The notes under the pieces were generated by a model that ran no database searches, had not been told where the DNA came from, and worked only from the letters and a program-made list of their open reading frames with translations. This document shows positions 25,762 to 35,921 of a stretch of 64,000 nt of DNA, one piece after another. Every line of letters begins with the position of its first letter. The stretch's first letter is position 1. The position numbers and the translations under genes are program-made. This stretch comes from Phyllobacterium sp. T1293 (lineage in GTDB: Bacteria; Pseudomonadota; Alphaproteobacteria; Rhizobiales; Rhizobiaceae): assembly GCF_020731415.2 (NCBI RefSeq), contig NZ_CP088276.1, forward strand, positions 124,001 to 188,000, in the 5' to 3' direction.

Positions 25762-26661
25762 ATGGATCGCCTTACAAGCATGGCTGTCTTCGTCAAAGCC
25801 ATTGATCTGGGATCGTTTGCGGCTGCCGCTGATGCGCTTGAACTCTCTGGCCCGATGGTGGGCAAACATATAAGGTTTCTTGAAGAGCGGCTTGGCGTAC
25901 GCCTCATCAATCGCACCACGCGTCGCCAAAGTCTTACAGATTTCGGACGCGCCTATTACGAGCGCTGCCGGGTGATTCTGGCCGAAGCCGAGGCAGCTGA
26001 TGCTCTTGCAGCCGATCAACTGTCTGAGCCTCACGGGAAGTTGCGTGTCACCATGCCTGTACATTTCGGGCGGTGCTGCGTTGCCCCTGTTTTGCTTGAA
26101 CTTGCGCAGCAATATCCATCGCTGGAACTTGATCTGTCTTTGAATGATCGTTTTTCCGATCTCGCTGAGGATGACTATGACCTTGCCATTCGAACCGGCG
26201 ATCTGGAGGACAAGGCCGGTGTGATTGCCCGCCGCGTTGCACGCCAGCGCATGGTCGTCTGCGCGTCACCCTCCTATATTGAGAGGCAGGGCCAGCCGCG
26301 GCAGATAGATGAACTGGGCAGGCATCAAACCATCATCTACCACCGGTCCGGACGTGTTCGGCCCTGGCTATTTCCCCAAAAGGATCAACCTCCTTTAGAG
26401 ATCATGCCAGTTGGCCGGCTAAGGCTCGATGACCTCGACGCAATCGCTGACGCCGCGATCACTGGCATGGGGCTTGCCTGGCTTCCATATTGGCTCGTTC
26501 GCGACCGCATTCAAGCGGGCGCGCTTATCCAACTCCTGCCGGATGAGCCGGAATTTCCTTATGATGTCTACGCGCTGTGGTTACAGACACCGCACTTGCC
26601 GTTGAAGGTCCGTCTGGCTGTTGATGCACTGGCGGCCGCGCTGCCAAAGTTCATGACTTGA
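25762..26661 (+). CDS. LysR-family regulator (AaeR/DsdC-like subgroup)
   Basis: A 299-residue LysR-type regulator. The winged helix is in the first 60 residues (FAAAADALELSGPMVGKHIRFLEERLGVRLINRTTRR-type) and is followed by a periplasmic-binding-protein-like effector domain. CAGGAG lies eight bases before ATG 25762. It probably controls the divergent quinone oxidoreductase gene; a small inverted repeat CTAT-N10-ATAG lies in the 102-base intergenic gap. Confidence 0.9.
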   Translation: MDRLTSMAVFVKAIDLGSFAAAADALELSGPMVGKHIRFLEERLGVRLINRTTRRQSLTDFGRAYYERCRVILAEAEAADALAADQLSEPHGKLRVTMPVHFGRCCVAPVLLELAQQYPSLELDLSLNDRFSDLAEDDYDLAIRTGDLEDKAGVIARRVARQRMVVCASPSYIERQGQPRQIDELGRHQTIIYHRSGRVRPWLFPQKDQPPLEIMPVGRLRLDDLDAIADAAITGMGLAWLPYWLVRDRIQAGALIQLLPDEPEFPYDVYALWLQTPHLPLKVRLAVDALAAALPKFMT

Positions 26662-26682
26662 AACATGATCGGGCATTTCGGA

Positions 26683-27585
26683 TCATACCTCTGGAACAGT
26701 TGATATCTCTGCGAGCAAGCCAGTGAGGAAAGCCTGAACAACGACAGGCAATGTGCGCCCCTCCATGGTCAGAATTTGCAGAACACTATCGGTCATAACA
26801 TCGTCTGAAACGGGGATAGCGACATATTCTCCAATTACTATCCTGCCGGGGATGCGTATGGCGCTGCTAAAGTGGATGCAACCTTCAGCGTCCGCAAAAC
26901 GCCGCAACGCTGAAATGGAATTGGTCGATAGCACGGGATCAATCGTGAGGCCCTGCATGGCAAAGGCCGTATCGATCAGATGACGTTGAGTTCTGTCCTT
27001 GTCAGGCAGAGCGACAGGATAGGGGAGGGTATCGGCCATTGTAATGCTCTGGCGGTCTGCCAGCGGATGATGACGCGGGATCAGTGCATGCATTGGCCGG
27101 CGGATGATCTGCTCGATCTTAACACCACGCGGCGGGGCGTAGTTGAACGTCATGCCAATATCCGCCTCACCATCATGGATGAGGCGCGCAATCTCGATCG
27201 AATTGCCAACCCAAAGATGAAAACGCACGCTTGGATAGTCTCGGCGGAATCTGGCCATAGCTTCGGGCAGAATATCGACTGCAAAACCCTCATAGCTCGC
27301 AAGACGCACAAAGCCCCGATGCGGTCCCTGCAGATCGCGGATATCCGCGATCACCCGTTCTGCATCCAGTGTAGTTCTGCGGGCATGGGCAGCCAGCACT
27401 TCCCCCGCAGCGCTTGGCACCATTCCTCTTGGCCGGCGTTCGAACAGTTCGACACCCAGTTCACGTTCCAGTTTGGCGATTTGCCTGCTGATAGCTGATC
27501 CGGCAACGTTCAGGCGAGCCGACGCGTCGGCAATAGATCCCGATCGGGCAACCTCCAGAAAATAACGCAGTCCAGTGCTTTGCAT
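26683..27585 (-). CDS. LysR-family regulator of the amidohydrolase/AbgT genes
   Basis: A 300-residue LysR-type regulator with an N-terminal HTH (SIADASARLNVAGSAISRQI) and effector domain (GFVRLASYEGFAVDILPEAM). It is divergent from the M20 peptidase/AbgT operon, with 142 bases between, so control of that operon is likely. It converges with the upstream LysR gene, the two stops being about 20 bases apart. Confidence 0.9.
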   Translation of the reverse strand: MQSTGLRYFLEVARSGSIADASARLNVAGSAISRQIAKLERELGVELFERRPRGMVPSAAGEVLAAHARRTTLDAERVIADIRDLQGPHRGFVRLASYEGFAVDILPEAMARFRRDYPSVRFHLWVGNSIEIARLIHDGEADIGMTFNYAPPRGVKIEQIIRRPMHALIPRHHPLADRQSITMADTLPYPVALPDKDRTQRHLIDTAFAMQGLTIDPVLSTNSISALRRFADAEGCIHFSSAIRIPGRIVIGEYVAIPVSDDVMTDSVLQILTMEGRTLPVVVQAFLTGLLAEISTVPEV

Positions 27586-27727
27586 GAGAACCTTTTGTCT
27601 TGCCGTTTCGGCAATGATTTATGCGAATTAAAGCGATTGTGGCATCAAAATGCTGTTGGTATCAACGAAAAAAACCGGAGCTGCATGCAACCGGCAGGGA
27701 ACTATCGATTGAAAACAGGAGGGGGCC

Positions 27728-28912
27728 ATGACCGTCTTTTCGGCCGAGGCTATTGCAGAGGCAATAGCGACACGTCAGCACTTGCATGCCAATCCCGAAC
27801 TCAAATACGAAGAACACGCAACCGCTGAGCTGGTGGCGTCACGTCTGCGCGGGTTGGGCTATGATGTTTCCACCGGTCTTGCGGAAACCGGGGTGGTTGC
27901 AATCCTCGATACGGGTCGTCCCGGCCCGACCATTGCATTTCGCGCCGACATGGATGCATTGCCCATTATTGAAGAGACTGGTCTGCCTTATGCCTCGCGC
28001 AATCCGGGCAAGATGCATGCCTGCGGGCACGATGGGCACACCGCATCGCTTTTGCTGGCAGCCAATGGACTTGCCGGACTGCATGATCGCCTTAGCGGTA
28101 AAATCAGGCTGCTGTTTCAGCCAGCTGAAGAGGGTGGCCTTGGCGCTGCACGCATGATTGAGGCTGGTGCGCTAAAGGGAGTCGATGCCATCTACGGCTA
28201 CCATAACCGTCCGGGATATCCGCTCGGCCGCGTGTTTGCCAAAACAGGTCCTGCCATGGGCGGCAGCACGCTGTACGAGGTGACGATTTCCGGCAAAGGT
28301 GGCCATGCCTCGCGGCCGGATCTGGCGGTTGATCCGATCTTTGTTGGCACTGCAGTGGTGCAGGGGCTGCAGAGTGTCATTTCCCGGCGTCTGTCACCGT
28401 TGGAATCCGGCGTTGTTACCGTTACCCAGTTCCACGGCGGCAATAGCCACAACATCATTCCGGTTGCGGTGAAGCTATCAATCAATACCAGAGATGGTTC
28501 GCCCGCCGCTTATGAACTCATCGACCGGGAGTTGCGCCACGTTGTGACGCAGATTTGCGACGCACACGGTGCCGTTGCAACGGTCGAACAGCAGATGCGC
28601 ATTCCGCCTGTGGTCAATGACGCTGATGAGACCGACTTTACCCTTGCCACGGCGATCGCAACCTATGGTCCCGATAAGGCAGGCCGGATTGATACATTGC
28701 CGACGATGGGCGCCGAGGACTTCGCCTTCTATCTGGAGCGTGTGCCCGGCTGCTTTTTCTTCGTCGGCAATGGCGAGGACGGTGCCTATCTGCATCACCC
28801 GCTTTACAACTATCGCGATGAGATTTTGCCGGTTGCTGCGGGAATGTTTCTAGCCATCGCCGAGCGCCGCCTCGCCAGTTCGGGTCAAGCTGTTTCCAAC
28901 GTGTCATTTTAA
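27728..28912 (+). CDS. M20-family amidohydrolase (aminoacylase/hippurate hydrolase type)
   Basis: A 394-residue cytoplasmic metallopeptidase of family M20D. The metal site is recognisable: MHACGHDGH, EEGGLGAARMIEAG, IYGYHNRPGYPLG and the C-terminal HHPLYNYRDE. A dimerisation (lid) domain starts at GGSTLYEVTISGKGGHASRPD. It hydrolyses N-acyl amino acids. The AbgT transporter gene follows after 14 bases, which parallels E. coli abgAB-abgT, where p-aminobenzoyl-glutamate is imported and cleaved. GGAGGGGG precedes the ATG. Confidence 0.9.
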   Translation: MTVFSAEAIAEAIATRQHLHANPELKYEEHATAELVASRLRGLGYDVSTGLAETGVVAILDTGRPGPTIAFRADMDALPIIEETGLPYASRNPGKMHACGHDGHTASLLLAANGLAGLHDRLSGKIRLLFQPAEEGGLGAARMIEAGALKGVDAIYGYHNRPGYPLGRVFAKTGPAMGGSTLYEVTISGKGGHASRPDLAVDPIFVGTAVVQGLQSVISRRLSPLESGVVTVTQFHGGNSHNIIPVAVKLSINTRDGSPAAYELIDRELRHVVTQICDAHGAVATVEQQMRIPPVVNDADETDFTLATAIATYGPDKAGRIDTLPTMGAEDFAFYLERVPGCFFFVGNGEDGAYLHHPLYNYRDEILPVAAGMFLAIAERRLASSGQAVSNVSF

Positions 28913-28926
28913 GGATACCCAGGTCC

Positions 28927-30417
28927 ATGCAACGTTTGCTTAATGTGATTGAACGCGCCGGAAACCGGCTTCCTCATCCCTTCATCCTGTTTCTGATACT
29001 CTGTGTCGTTGTCGCCATCGTGTCCTGGCTGATGGCACTCAATGGTGCGGCAGGGGTCAATCCGAAAACCGGCAAGGAAATCTATGTTCAGAGCCTGATA
29101 TCAGGCGATGGACTTGTCTTTGCTCTGACGTCACTAGCCAAGAATTATATCAACTTTCCGCCGCTTGGTGTGGTCCTTGTCATCATGCTGGCTATTGGTG
29201 TTGCTGATCGGGCGGGCTTGATCGCCAGCTTAATGCAGGTCAGCGTCATGAAGGCACCGAGGCATCTGACAACCTTCGTCATCTTTCTGGTGGGGATGTG
29301 CAGCCACGTAGCTTCCGATGCTGCCTATATCGTCCTGATCCCGCTTTCGGCGATGATCTTTCAGGCGGTTGGCCGAAATCCACTGGTTGGCGCGGTCACG
29401 GGTTATGTTGCTGTGGGTGCCGGTTATGATGCCAGCCTGTTAATTACTCCGGTGGACGTTATCCTGTCCGGTATCACCACCAGCGCGGCTCATACAATTG
29501 ACCCCAAGGCCTATGTCTCACCGCTGGATAATTACTACTTCATCGCCTGCTCTGCATTGCTCCTGTCAGTTGTCGGAACATTCGTCATCGAGCGCATTGT
29601 TGAGCCGATGGCCGGTAAATATACGGGCGATGTTGCGTTGGATATTCAACCAATTGGCGTGTTGGAAATGCAAGGCCTGAAACGTGCCGGTTGGGCAGCT
29701 TTGGCTTTTGCTGTGGTTATCCTGGCAGCGATCCTGCCTGCCGGATCACCATTGCGCAATGAAACGGGTGGGTTTGTACCTTCCCCATTGATCGAAAGTG
29801 TTGTGGCAATCCTCGCGGTGTTCTTCCTGTTGCTCGGTTGGATCTATGGTGTGGCTGTCGGCAAGATCAAAAGTGCCCGCGATGGTGTCGGGTTCATGGT
29901 TGACGCGGTGAAGGAACTGGCGCCGACATTGGTGTTGTTCTTTGCCATCTCGCAGTTTCTGGCATGGTTCAAATGGACCAATCTTGGCGAGTGGATTGCG
30001 ATCAGCGGCTCGCATTTGCTGGACGCCAGCGGGTTTGGCGGCACGCCGCTTGTCCTTGCCTTTATCCTGCTGGCAACAGTCATGAGCATCTTCATTACAT
30101 CAGGTTCCGCCCAGTGGTCGCTCATGGCGCCGATCTTCGTACCGATGATGATGCTTGTCGGAATGGAGCCGGCTCTGGTGCAGGCAGCCTTCCGTATCTC
30201 GGATTCGGCTACCAATGTGATCTCGCCGATGAGCCCTTATTTCGCTGTGTGTCTTGCCTTTTTGCAGCGTTACCGGAAGGACGCTGGCATCGGGACCCTT
30301 GCGGCAATGACACTGCCGATCTCGGTCGGCTTTCTCGTTGCATGGACAGCTTTCCTGGTGTTTTGGATCGAGGTTGGTTTGCCACTGGCGCCGGGCGTCG
30401 GATTGTTTCTGAAGTAA
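28927..30417 (+). CDS. abgT: AbgT-family transporter
   Basis: A 496-residue inner-membrane transporter with 11-12 hydrophobic segments. AbgT family markers include RAGNRLPHPFILFLILC at the N-terminus, the re-entrant region around SDAAYIVLIPLSAMIF and the conserved SAQWSLMAPIFVPMMM and SDSATNVISPMSPYF stretches. Members take up p-aminobenzoyl-glutamate or export sulfonamides. Its pairing with an M20 amidohydrolase supports uptake of an acylated amino acid. Confidence 0.92.
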   Translation: MQRLLNVIERAGNRLPHPFILFLILCVVVAIVSWLMALNGAAGVNPKTGKEIYVQSLISGDGLVFALTSLAKNYINFPPLGVVLVIMLAIGVADRAGLIASLMQVSVMKAPRHLTTFVIFLVGMCSHVASDAAYIVLIPLSAMIFQAVGRNPLVGAVTGYVAVGAGYDASLLITPVDVILSGITTSAAHTIDPKAYVSPLDNYYFIACSALLLSVVGTFVIERIVEPMAGKYTGDVALDIQPIGVLEMQGLKRAGWAALAFAVVILAAILPAGSPLRNETGGFVPSPLIESVVAILAVFFLLLGWIYGVAVGKIKSARDGVGFMVDAVKELAPTLVLFFAISQFLAWFKWTNLGEWIAISGSHLLDASGFGGTPLVLAFILLATVMSIFITSGSAQWSLMAPIFVPMMMLVGMEPALVQAAFRISDSATNVISPMSPYFAVCLAFLQRYRKDAGIGTLAAMTLPISVGFLVAWTAFLVFWIEVGLPLAPGVGLFLK

Positions 30418-30435
30418 CGGCAGTGTTCATGACAC

Positions 30436-30467
30436 AACCCCGAGGTCGCGTCCGCGGGCTCGGGGTT
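30436..30467. repeat. Inverted repeat after abgT
   Basis: AACCCCGAG (30436-30444) and CTCGGGGTT (30459-30467) form a 9-bp stem with a GC-rich loop 18 bases after the abgT stop. No U-tract follows, so this may be a Rho-assisted or weak terminator. Confidence 0.4.
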
Positions 30468-30633
30468 GGTGCATTTCGCCAACACCTATGAACAACCAAA
30501 TGTTTTATTTGCTGCCTTTGCAAAAAATTGCAGTATCATTGTCGAAATCTCGTCAGTTCAAACGTCCTTGGCTTTAAGGAGCGCATAGTTCATCAAATTC
30601 ATGGCGCTTCTCTTGATCGCAATGAGGAGTTAC

Positions 30634-31848
30634 ATGAACATGAATACTTCCTATCGTTGGGTCATCGTCGCTTCAGGCGCATTGATGACATGCGTTGCTC
30701 TCGGAGCAATGTTCTCGCTGGCAATTTTTCAGGAACCGATCGCATCGGATACTGGCTGGTCGCATGTGGGTATTTCCAGCGCGATGACACTCAATTTCAT
30801 TGTCATGGGGATTGGAGGCTTCCTGTGGGGCGCGGCAAGTGATCGCTTCGGTCCTCGCATTGTTGTCCTCATCGGAGCTGTCGTTCTTGGGCTGGCGCTT
30901 GTCCTTGCAAGTCGCGCCGGGTCGCTTCTCCAGTTTCAATTGACCTACGGCATCCTCGTTGGCCTTGCTGCCAGCACATTTTTTGCACCAATGATTGCAG
31001 CCACGACCGCATGGTTCGATACGAATAGAAGCCTTGCCGTCTCGCTGGTCTCTGCCGGCATGGGTGTCGCGCCGATGACCATATCGCCGTTCGCGCGCTG
31101 GCTCATTACAGCCTATGATTGGCGAACCGCCATGCTGATTATCGGCATTTCAGCCTGGGTTCTACTCTTGCCAGCAGCTTTGCTCGTCCGCCGGGCACCG
31201 GCCGAATCCAGCGATTCCGATACCACTTTGTCTGCTCAGAGCGCTGCGCCGTCACTGTCAAAAGTATTCAAGTCACCACAGTTTCTTGTGCTCGGTTTTA
31301 CTTTCTTTGCTTGCTGCGCTGCCCACTCAGGGCCGATCTTCCATATGGTGAATTATGCCACTATCTGCGGTATCGCGCCGATGGCGGCGGTCAGTATTTA
31401 TAGTGTGGAAGGATTGGCCGGCCTTGGCGGTCGTCTCCTCTATGGTGGATTGGCGGATCGGATCGGGGTGAAGCCTGTCCTGATTGCCGGGCTGCTGGTG
31501 CAGGCCATTGTGCTGGCCGCATATCTCTTTGTCAGTCAACTGGGTGAATTCTATGCCCTCGCAGTGATTTTCGGCAGCGCTTATGGCGGCGTGATGCCGC
31601 TCTATGCGGTGCTTGCCCGGGAATATTTCGGCCCGCGTATCATTGGGACGGTCTTCGGGGCTGCAACGATGCTCTCAAGCATCGGCATGGCATTTGGACC
31701 ACTTATCGGCGGCTGGATATTCGATACATTCAACAATTATTCCTGGCTCTTTATCGGCTCGGCTCTGGTTGGACTTGGAGCGGCGGCTATTGCGCTTGCG
31801 TTCCCGTCGCTGCCCGCCAAAAACAAACCGGTATTTGACGCCGCATGA
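30634..31848 (+). CDS. MFS transporter (oxalate/formate antiporter-like)
   Basis: A 404-residue major facilitator with twelve predicted helices. Loop 2-3 carries the MFS signature (GAASDRFGPRIVV) and loop 8-9 its repeat (GGLADRIGVKPVL). The start at 30634 is placed after GAGGAG; ATG 30601 lies upstream of that site. OFA-type members carry monocarboxylates or dicarboxylates; the substrate here is unknown. It stands alone, 14 bases before the convergent LytTR regulator. Confidence 0.85.
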   Translation: MNMNTSYRWVIVASGALMTCVALGAMFSLAIFQEPIASDTGWSHVGISSAMTLNFIVMGIGGFLWGAASDRFGPRIVVLIGAVVLGLALVLASRAGSLLQFQLTYGILVGLAASTFFAPMIAATTAWFDTNRSLAVSLVSAGMGVAPMTISPFARWLITAYDWRTAMLIIGISAWVLLLPAALLVRRAPAESSDSDTTLSAQSAAPSLSKVFKSPQFLVLGFTFFACCAAHSGPIFHMVNYATICGIAPMAAVSIYSVEGLAGLGGRLLYGGLADRIGVKPVLIAGLLVQAIVLAAYLFVSQLGEFYALAVIFGSAYGGVMPLYAVLAREYFGPRIIGTVFGAATMLSSIGMAFGPLIGGWIFDTFNNYSWLFIGSALVGLGAAAIALAFPSLPAKNKPVFDAA

Positions 31849-31856
31849 TCGTATGG

Positions 31857-32630
31857 TCATGCACCGATAAATACGCGTACCGTTTTTGAATAAGTCCGGC
31901 CGACGCGGATTTCACTGCCGTCGGCCAGAACTGCAATCAACGCTGAAAAAGGCGCTTGTTTCAATTTGGCAATGCAGCTTCGGCGAACAATTGCGCTTCG
32001 GTGAATGCGAATAAACTCGGAGATATCAAGCCTCCGTTCCATGGACGCAAGGCTTTCGTGGTGAAGAAAATGTCTGTCGCTGGTGTGGATGCGCACATAA
32101 TCGCGTTCCGCTTCGATCCAGTTTATCTTCTCCAGCGGAAGCCGGATGGAATCGCCGTGATGCTTGATCCAGAGATCAGTATTTCGTGGCTCGTCCCTGT
32201 GCAATGCTTGTCGTAATGCCGCAATAGTTTCCTGCAATTCTTCGACGTGTTCGACGCTGCTGCGTGCTTCGACAGCCAAGCGGGCCCGGATCAAAGCGGA
32301 ATGCAATCGGGAAGGCTCAATGGGTTTGGTGACATAGTCGACCGCGCATGCATCGAATGCCCGAAGGGCATGGTGATCAAACGCTGTCACGAAGATCACA
32401 ACAGGCACATCTGTTCCCAATTGTTCAAGCACATCAAACCCGTTGCCGCCGGGCATCTGAATATCGAGCAGCATAATATCCGGTGATAATTCGAGGGCAC
32501 ATTCATAGGCCTGACGAACGTCGCCAGCTTCGCCTATTTTCCGGAACCCCTGGATCGTCTCCAGCATGCGCATCAGTCGTCGGCGCGCCAAAGGTTCATC
32601 ATCTACAATCAGGACGGAAAGCTCTTTCAT
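31857..32630 (-). CDS. LytTR-family response regulator
   Basis: A 257-residue regulator. The receiver domain has the acidic pair (VLIVDDEPLARRRLM), the phosphoacceptor Asp (DIMLLDIQMPGGNG), a Thr in VTAFDH and Lys in YVTKPI. The C-terminal half is a LytTR DNA-binding domain (RDYVRIHTSDRHFLHHESLASMERRL; RIHRSAIVRRS). The start overlaps the kinase stop as ATGA, so an upstream start that extends the protein into the kinase gene is rejected. It forms a LytSR-type pair with the kinase gene before it. Confidence 0.93.
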   Translation of the reverse strand: MKELSVLIVDDEPLARRRLMRMLETIQGFRKIGEAGDVRQAYECALELSPDIMLLDIQMPGGNGFDVLEQLGTDVPVVIFVTAFDHHALRAFDACAVDYVTKPIEPSRLHSALIRARLAVEARSSVEHVEELQETIAALRQALHRDEPRNTDLWIKHHGDSIRLPLEKINWIEAERDYVRIHTSDRHFLHHESLASMERRLDISEFIRIHRSAIVRRSCIAKLKQAPFSALIAVLADGSEIRVGRTYSKTVRVFIGA

Positions 32631-33715
32631 GCGAGCCTCAAAGGCATGGTCAATGACGCCCTGAACCGGCTGGGCGCCACATACCCTGCGACGCACGAAC
32701 CCGCGCCCGGAAAACGTGTTTCGATGCGATGGGCCACATTTTTCAATCCGATACCCATACCCTGCATACGGCTCTGCCTTGGGGTCTCAGAAACATCATT
32801 TTCGACCGAAAGATTCAAGATCTCACCGACACGACCAGCGCTGATGAGAATCTCGACCATGCCGGGCTTGTCACTGACACCGTGCTTGACAGCATTTTCG
32901 ATAAGCGGTTGGAGAATGAGGCTTGGCACAAGGGCGTTCTCCAGTTCTTGTGCCACGTCGAGACGCACTTTCATCCGGTCTGAGAAGCGTTCTCCTTCAA
33001 TGTTGAGATATCCGGTTTGCAACGTCAGTTCTTCCGCCAGCCTCACATCGTTAAGGGGGTCAAGCTCGAGCGTGGTGCGTAAAAATGAAGAGAGCGACAA
33101 GACCATGCGGCCCGCTCCAACGTTGTTTCCTTCCTCAACCAGACCCGCGATAGAATTCAGCGTGTTGAAAAGGAAATGTGGATTTACCTGATAGCGCAGA
33201 GCACGCATTTGAGCTGACAGGGCCTCTTCACGCGATGCGGCCAGCCGCCGTTCGTTCTCGCGTATCTCAAAACTGTAGAGTAGAGCAACGAAAAGGCAGG
33301 ACCACCCCAGAAAAAGGGACATGCCATAAACAAGTGTATAGCCAAAATTGGTCCAGTTGAACACCGCCACCTGAGGCAGAATACAGACCAAATATATAAT
33401 GAAATCAACAACTGCGCCGATTGCCGCTGCAGCCAGAGCCAGTGCGAAACAGGTCACTATTTTAACCGCCAGATGCACATTGTGGAGCTTGTAAATGACG
33501 AATGAAATGGCCAGCGTCATGCCGATTCCATACAGCATCAAAACGAATTTACCCGGAGCGGCCTCCATCGGATCTACGCCGAGAATTCCCCACATGATAC
33601 TGCTGATGATAAATTCGGTTGCCCAATAGCAAATGCCCAACCAAAGCGTGGCACGGCGTACGGTGTCGCTGTAATAGCTGCCATTTGGCAATGTCGCACT
33701 GTTTGCCTGTTCCAT
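32627..33715 (-). CDS. LytS/YehU-type sensor histidine kinase
   Basis: A 362-residue kinase with four to five hydrophobic N-terminal helices (residues ~20-150) and no large periplasmic sensor. The catalytic part is the LytS class: His in NPHFLFNTLNSIAGLVEEG, a short coiled segment, then the ATP site (LILQPLIENAVKHG; GMGIGLKNVAHRI). Translationally coupled to the LytTR regulator. A close paralogue lies at 34.8-35.8 kb; both end in the sequence LTMPLRLA. Confidence 0.92.
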   Translation of the reverse strand: MEQANSATLPNGSYYSDTVRRATLWLGICYWATEFIISSIMWGILGVDPMEAAPGKFVLMLYGIGMTLAISFVIYKLHNVHLAVKIVTCFALALAAAAIGAVVDFIIYLVCILPQVAVFNWTNFGYTLVYGMSLFLGWSCLFVALLYSFEIRENERRLAASREEALSAQMRALRYQVNPHFLFNTLNSIAGLVEEGNNVGAGRMVLSLSSFLRTTLELDPLNDVRLAEELTLQTGYLNIEGERFSDRMKVRLDVAQELENALVPSLILQPLIENAVKHGVSDKPGMVEILISAGRVGEILNLSVENDVSETPRQSRMQGMGIGLKNVAHRIETRFPGAGSCVAGYVAPSRFRASLTMPLRLA

Positions 33716-33942
33716 ATGTCTTTATCTTCCAACGCGTCCTTTCTGTCGAGAAGCGCTCGTCGATCAAAATCAGCCGTTCGTAGAAAAACCGCGCGCTTCG
33801 TCCAGTGGCGTCGCCGTTCGTAGAAAGCTGAATCCTTACCGGTTTTGGGTTTGCTATAGCGCCGCAGAGAGATGCTCCCCCGGAGCCAATCCGAAGGGCA
33901 TCCCCCGCTCTTGGTCGAAGCTTCATTGCTTGTGGAATAAAT

Positions 33943-34590
33943 GTGACGGAACGATCAGAAAAAAGCCGAACGATCATAGCCGACGATCATCCCTTGTTCC
34001 GCGAAGGATTGCGCCGGATTGTTCAGCGTCTGTATCCATTTGCCGAAATACAGGAAGCGGGAACCATGGGGGAGATGCTCGCACTGGCGCGCACCGGACC
34101 AGCGCCACGGACATTCATTCTTGATTGGGTTTTTCCCGGTCTCGACCCGGCCAGATCAATCACAGAGTTGCGGCAGGAGTTCAGACATTCCTCCATCATC
34201 ATTCTGTCAATGCTGGATGATGCGGCCACAATTGATCGGATAACGGGTATGGGTGCGAATGGCTTTATCAACAAAGCTGTTATGCCTGACGAAGTGAGCG
34301 CCGCCATACGCAGCATTGAAGATGGTGAGTTTGTTATCAAGCGGTCGTCATCAGTAATGCCGCCTCCCACCAGTCGCCGCACGGACATCTCTTTCCTGAC
34401 AGCGCGGCAACGCGAGGTCTTACGTTTGATTACCGAAGGAAAGACCAACAAGGAAATTGCCCGGAAACTCGATATCTCGCCCTATACTGTCAGTATCCAT
34501 GTTTCCGCTCTCTTGCGTGTTCTGAGTGTGAGTTCAAGATCAGCAGCTGCGGCAAAGGCAGTCCTTGCCGGATTCGATAGTCGGGCATAA
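33943..34590 (+). CDS. NarL/LuxR-type response regulator
   Basis: A 215-residue regulator with a receiver domain ([14 protein letters not shown]; Asp in [12 protein letters not shown]; Lys in GFINKAVMP) and a C-terminal LuxR HTH ([35 protein letters not shown]). It is divergent from the LytS kinase gene and has no NarX-type kinase next to it, so its phosphodonor is unclear. It is a paralogue of the regulator at 51.2-51.8 kb, with matching blocks throughout (SSIIILSM versus SSIIIVSM; both [16 protein letters not shown]). Confidence 0.92.
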   Translation: MTERSEKSRTIIADDHPLFREGLRRIVQRLYPFAEIQEAGTMGEMLALARTGPAPRTFILDWVFPGLDPARSITELRQEFRHSSIIILSMLDDAATIDRITGMGANGFINKAVMPDEVSAAIRSIEDGEFVIKRSSSVMPPPTSRRTDISFLTARQREVLRLITEGKTNKEIARKLDISPYTVSIHVSALLRVLSVSSRSAAAAKAVLAGFDSRA

Positions 34591-34770
34591 CCCAATTTTG
34601 AGTTTTGGAAACATTGATAGGCTTCGCTGACTGTCAGCGATCAATTTCGTATCCAACATATTGCTGATGCTTATGCTGCCAAAGCAGGAGCGTTTTATGA
34701 TACACAAACGCGAGTGTAATCTTCAGCGCAAATCCGGTGGCCTTACCGAAATTAATATCGGACAATCGAT

Positions 34771-35847
34771 ATGAAAAATTTAGATACAGACAGAAGTGCC
34801 GGGGAGATTTTTCGTACAACCCTCTTGCTTGTTTCCGGCTTTTGGGCTGCAGAATTCTTGATTTGTTGTCTGCTCTGGGTCACTCTGGGCGTCAATCCGA
34901 TAGAATATATACCGATAAAGCTTATAATACTTTTGCTATCCATCGCTATTACCATGATAATAACGTATATTATCGCGTATATGAGAAATATAAATCTAAT
35001 TATTCAGGTTTTTATATGCTTCATTTTATCTATAATTGCGTCTACTATTACATCAACTTCGGATTATTATCTATTTAATACCTTCCATCCTTCACTTTCT
35101 ATCGAGTACAATTTGGAGAATTTTTGCTATACGCTTTTTTACGGTCTATCATTATTCTTCGGCTGGTCCAGTTTTTTTGTCGCGTATTTGTACAATTTGG
35201 AAATACGTGCGCACGAGCGTCGGCTGGCCGCATCTCGGGAAGAAGCTTTGGCAGCAAAGATGCAGGCTCTGCATTATCAAATTAACCCGCATTTTCTCTT
35301 TAACACGCTTAATTCTGTTGTAGGTTTGATTGAAGAGGGTGCCCCGGCCAATGCGAGCCGAATGGTTATGTCGCTCTCATCGTTTTTACGCAGCACGCTG
35401 GAGCTCGATCCCTTGCGCGATCTGCCGCTTGCAGATGAGTTGGCGTTGCAGGCTGAATATCTCAGGATTGAGAATGAACGCTTTTCTGATCGTATGAAGG
35501 TAACGCTTCGTGTTCCCCCCGAGCTGGAGGGAGCACTTGTTCCCAGCCTGATTTTGCAGCCTTTGGTCGAAAACGCTGTGAAGCATGGCTTGGGATACTC
35601 TTCCGGAAACCTGGAGATCGTCATCAGTGCCTTTCGGGAGGGGCAATCCCTAAAGTTGCTGGTAGAGAATGCTTCCATGGTTACTGAGGAGTTCAACGTC
35701 GAAAAGAAAGCGGGACTAGGCATCGGCCTTTCGAATGTTGCCCTTCGCATTCAAACGCGTTTCCCTCAGGCGGGAACTTTAGTGGCAGGTCCCGTATCGC
35801 CATCCCGTTTTCGTGCGCTGCTCACCATGCCGCTGAGGCTCGCGTGA
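34771..35847 (+). CDS. Second LytS/YehU-type sensor histidine kinase (orphan)
   Basis: A 358-residue paralogue of the kinase at 32.6-33.7 kb. Catalytic motifs are intact (NPHFLFNTLNSVVGLIEEG; LILQPLVENAVKHG; GLGIGLSNVALRI) and the C-terminus LTMPLRLA is identical. There is no LytTR partner next to it. The membrane half (codons ~30-120, about 34.86-35.15 kb) is strikingly rich in A and T and in Ile and Tyr codons, while the catalytic half has the base composition of the neighbours. This suggests fast divergence or replacement of the sensing domain. It may signal to the LytTR regulator of the first kinase (inference). Confidence 0.88.
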   Translation: MKNLDTDRSAGEIFRTTLLLVSGFWAAEFLICCLLWVTLGVNPIEYIPIKLIILLLSIAITMIITYIIAYMRNINLIIQVFICFILSIIASTITSTSDYYLFNTFHPSLSIEYNLENFCYTLFYGLSLFFGWSSFFVAYLYNLEIRAHERRLAASREEALAAKMQALHYQINPHFLFNTLNSVVGLIEEGAPANASRMVMSLSSFLRSTLELDPLRDLPLADELALQAEYLRIENERFSDRMKVTLRVPPELEGALVPSLILQPLVENAVKHGLGYSSGNLEIVISAFREGQSLKLLVENASMVTEEFNVEKKAGLGIGLSNVALRIQTRFPQAGTLVAGPVSPSRFRALLTMPLRLA

Positions 35848-35921
35848 ACGGTTGCCGGCTTTGTTGGGGTATGGTGCTGCGAAAACTGTCACTCACACCG
35901 GTTATCATGCAGGACGAATAA

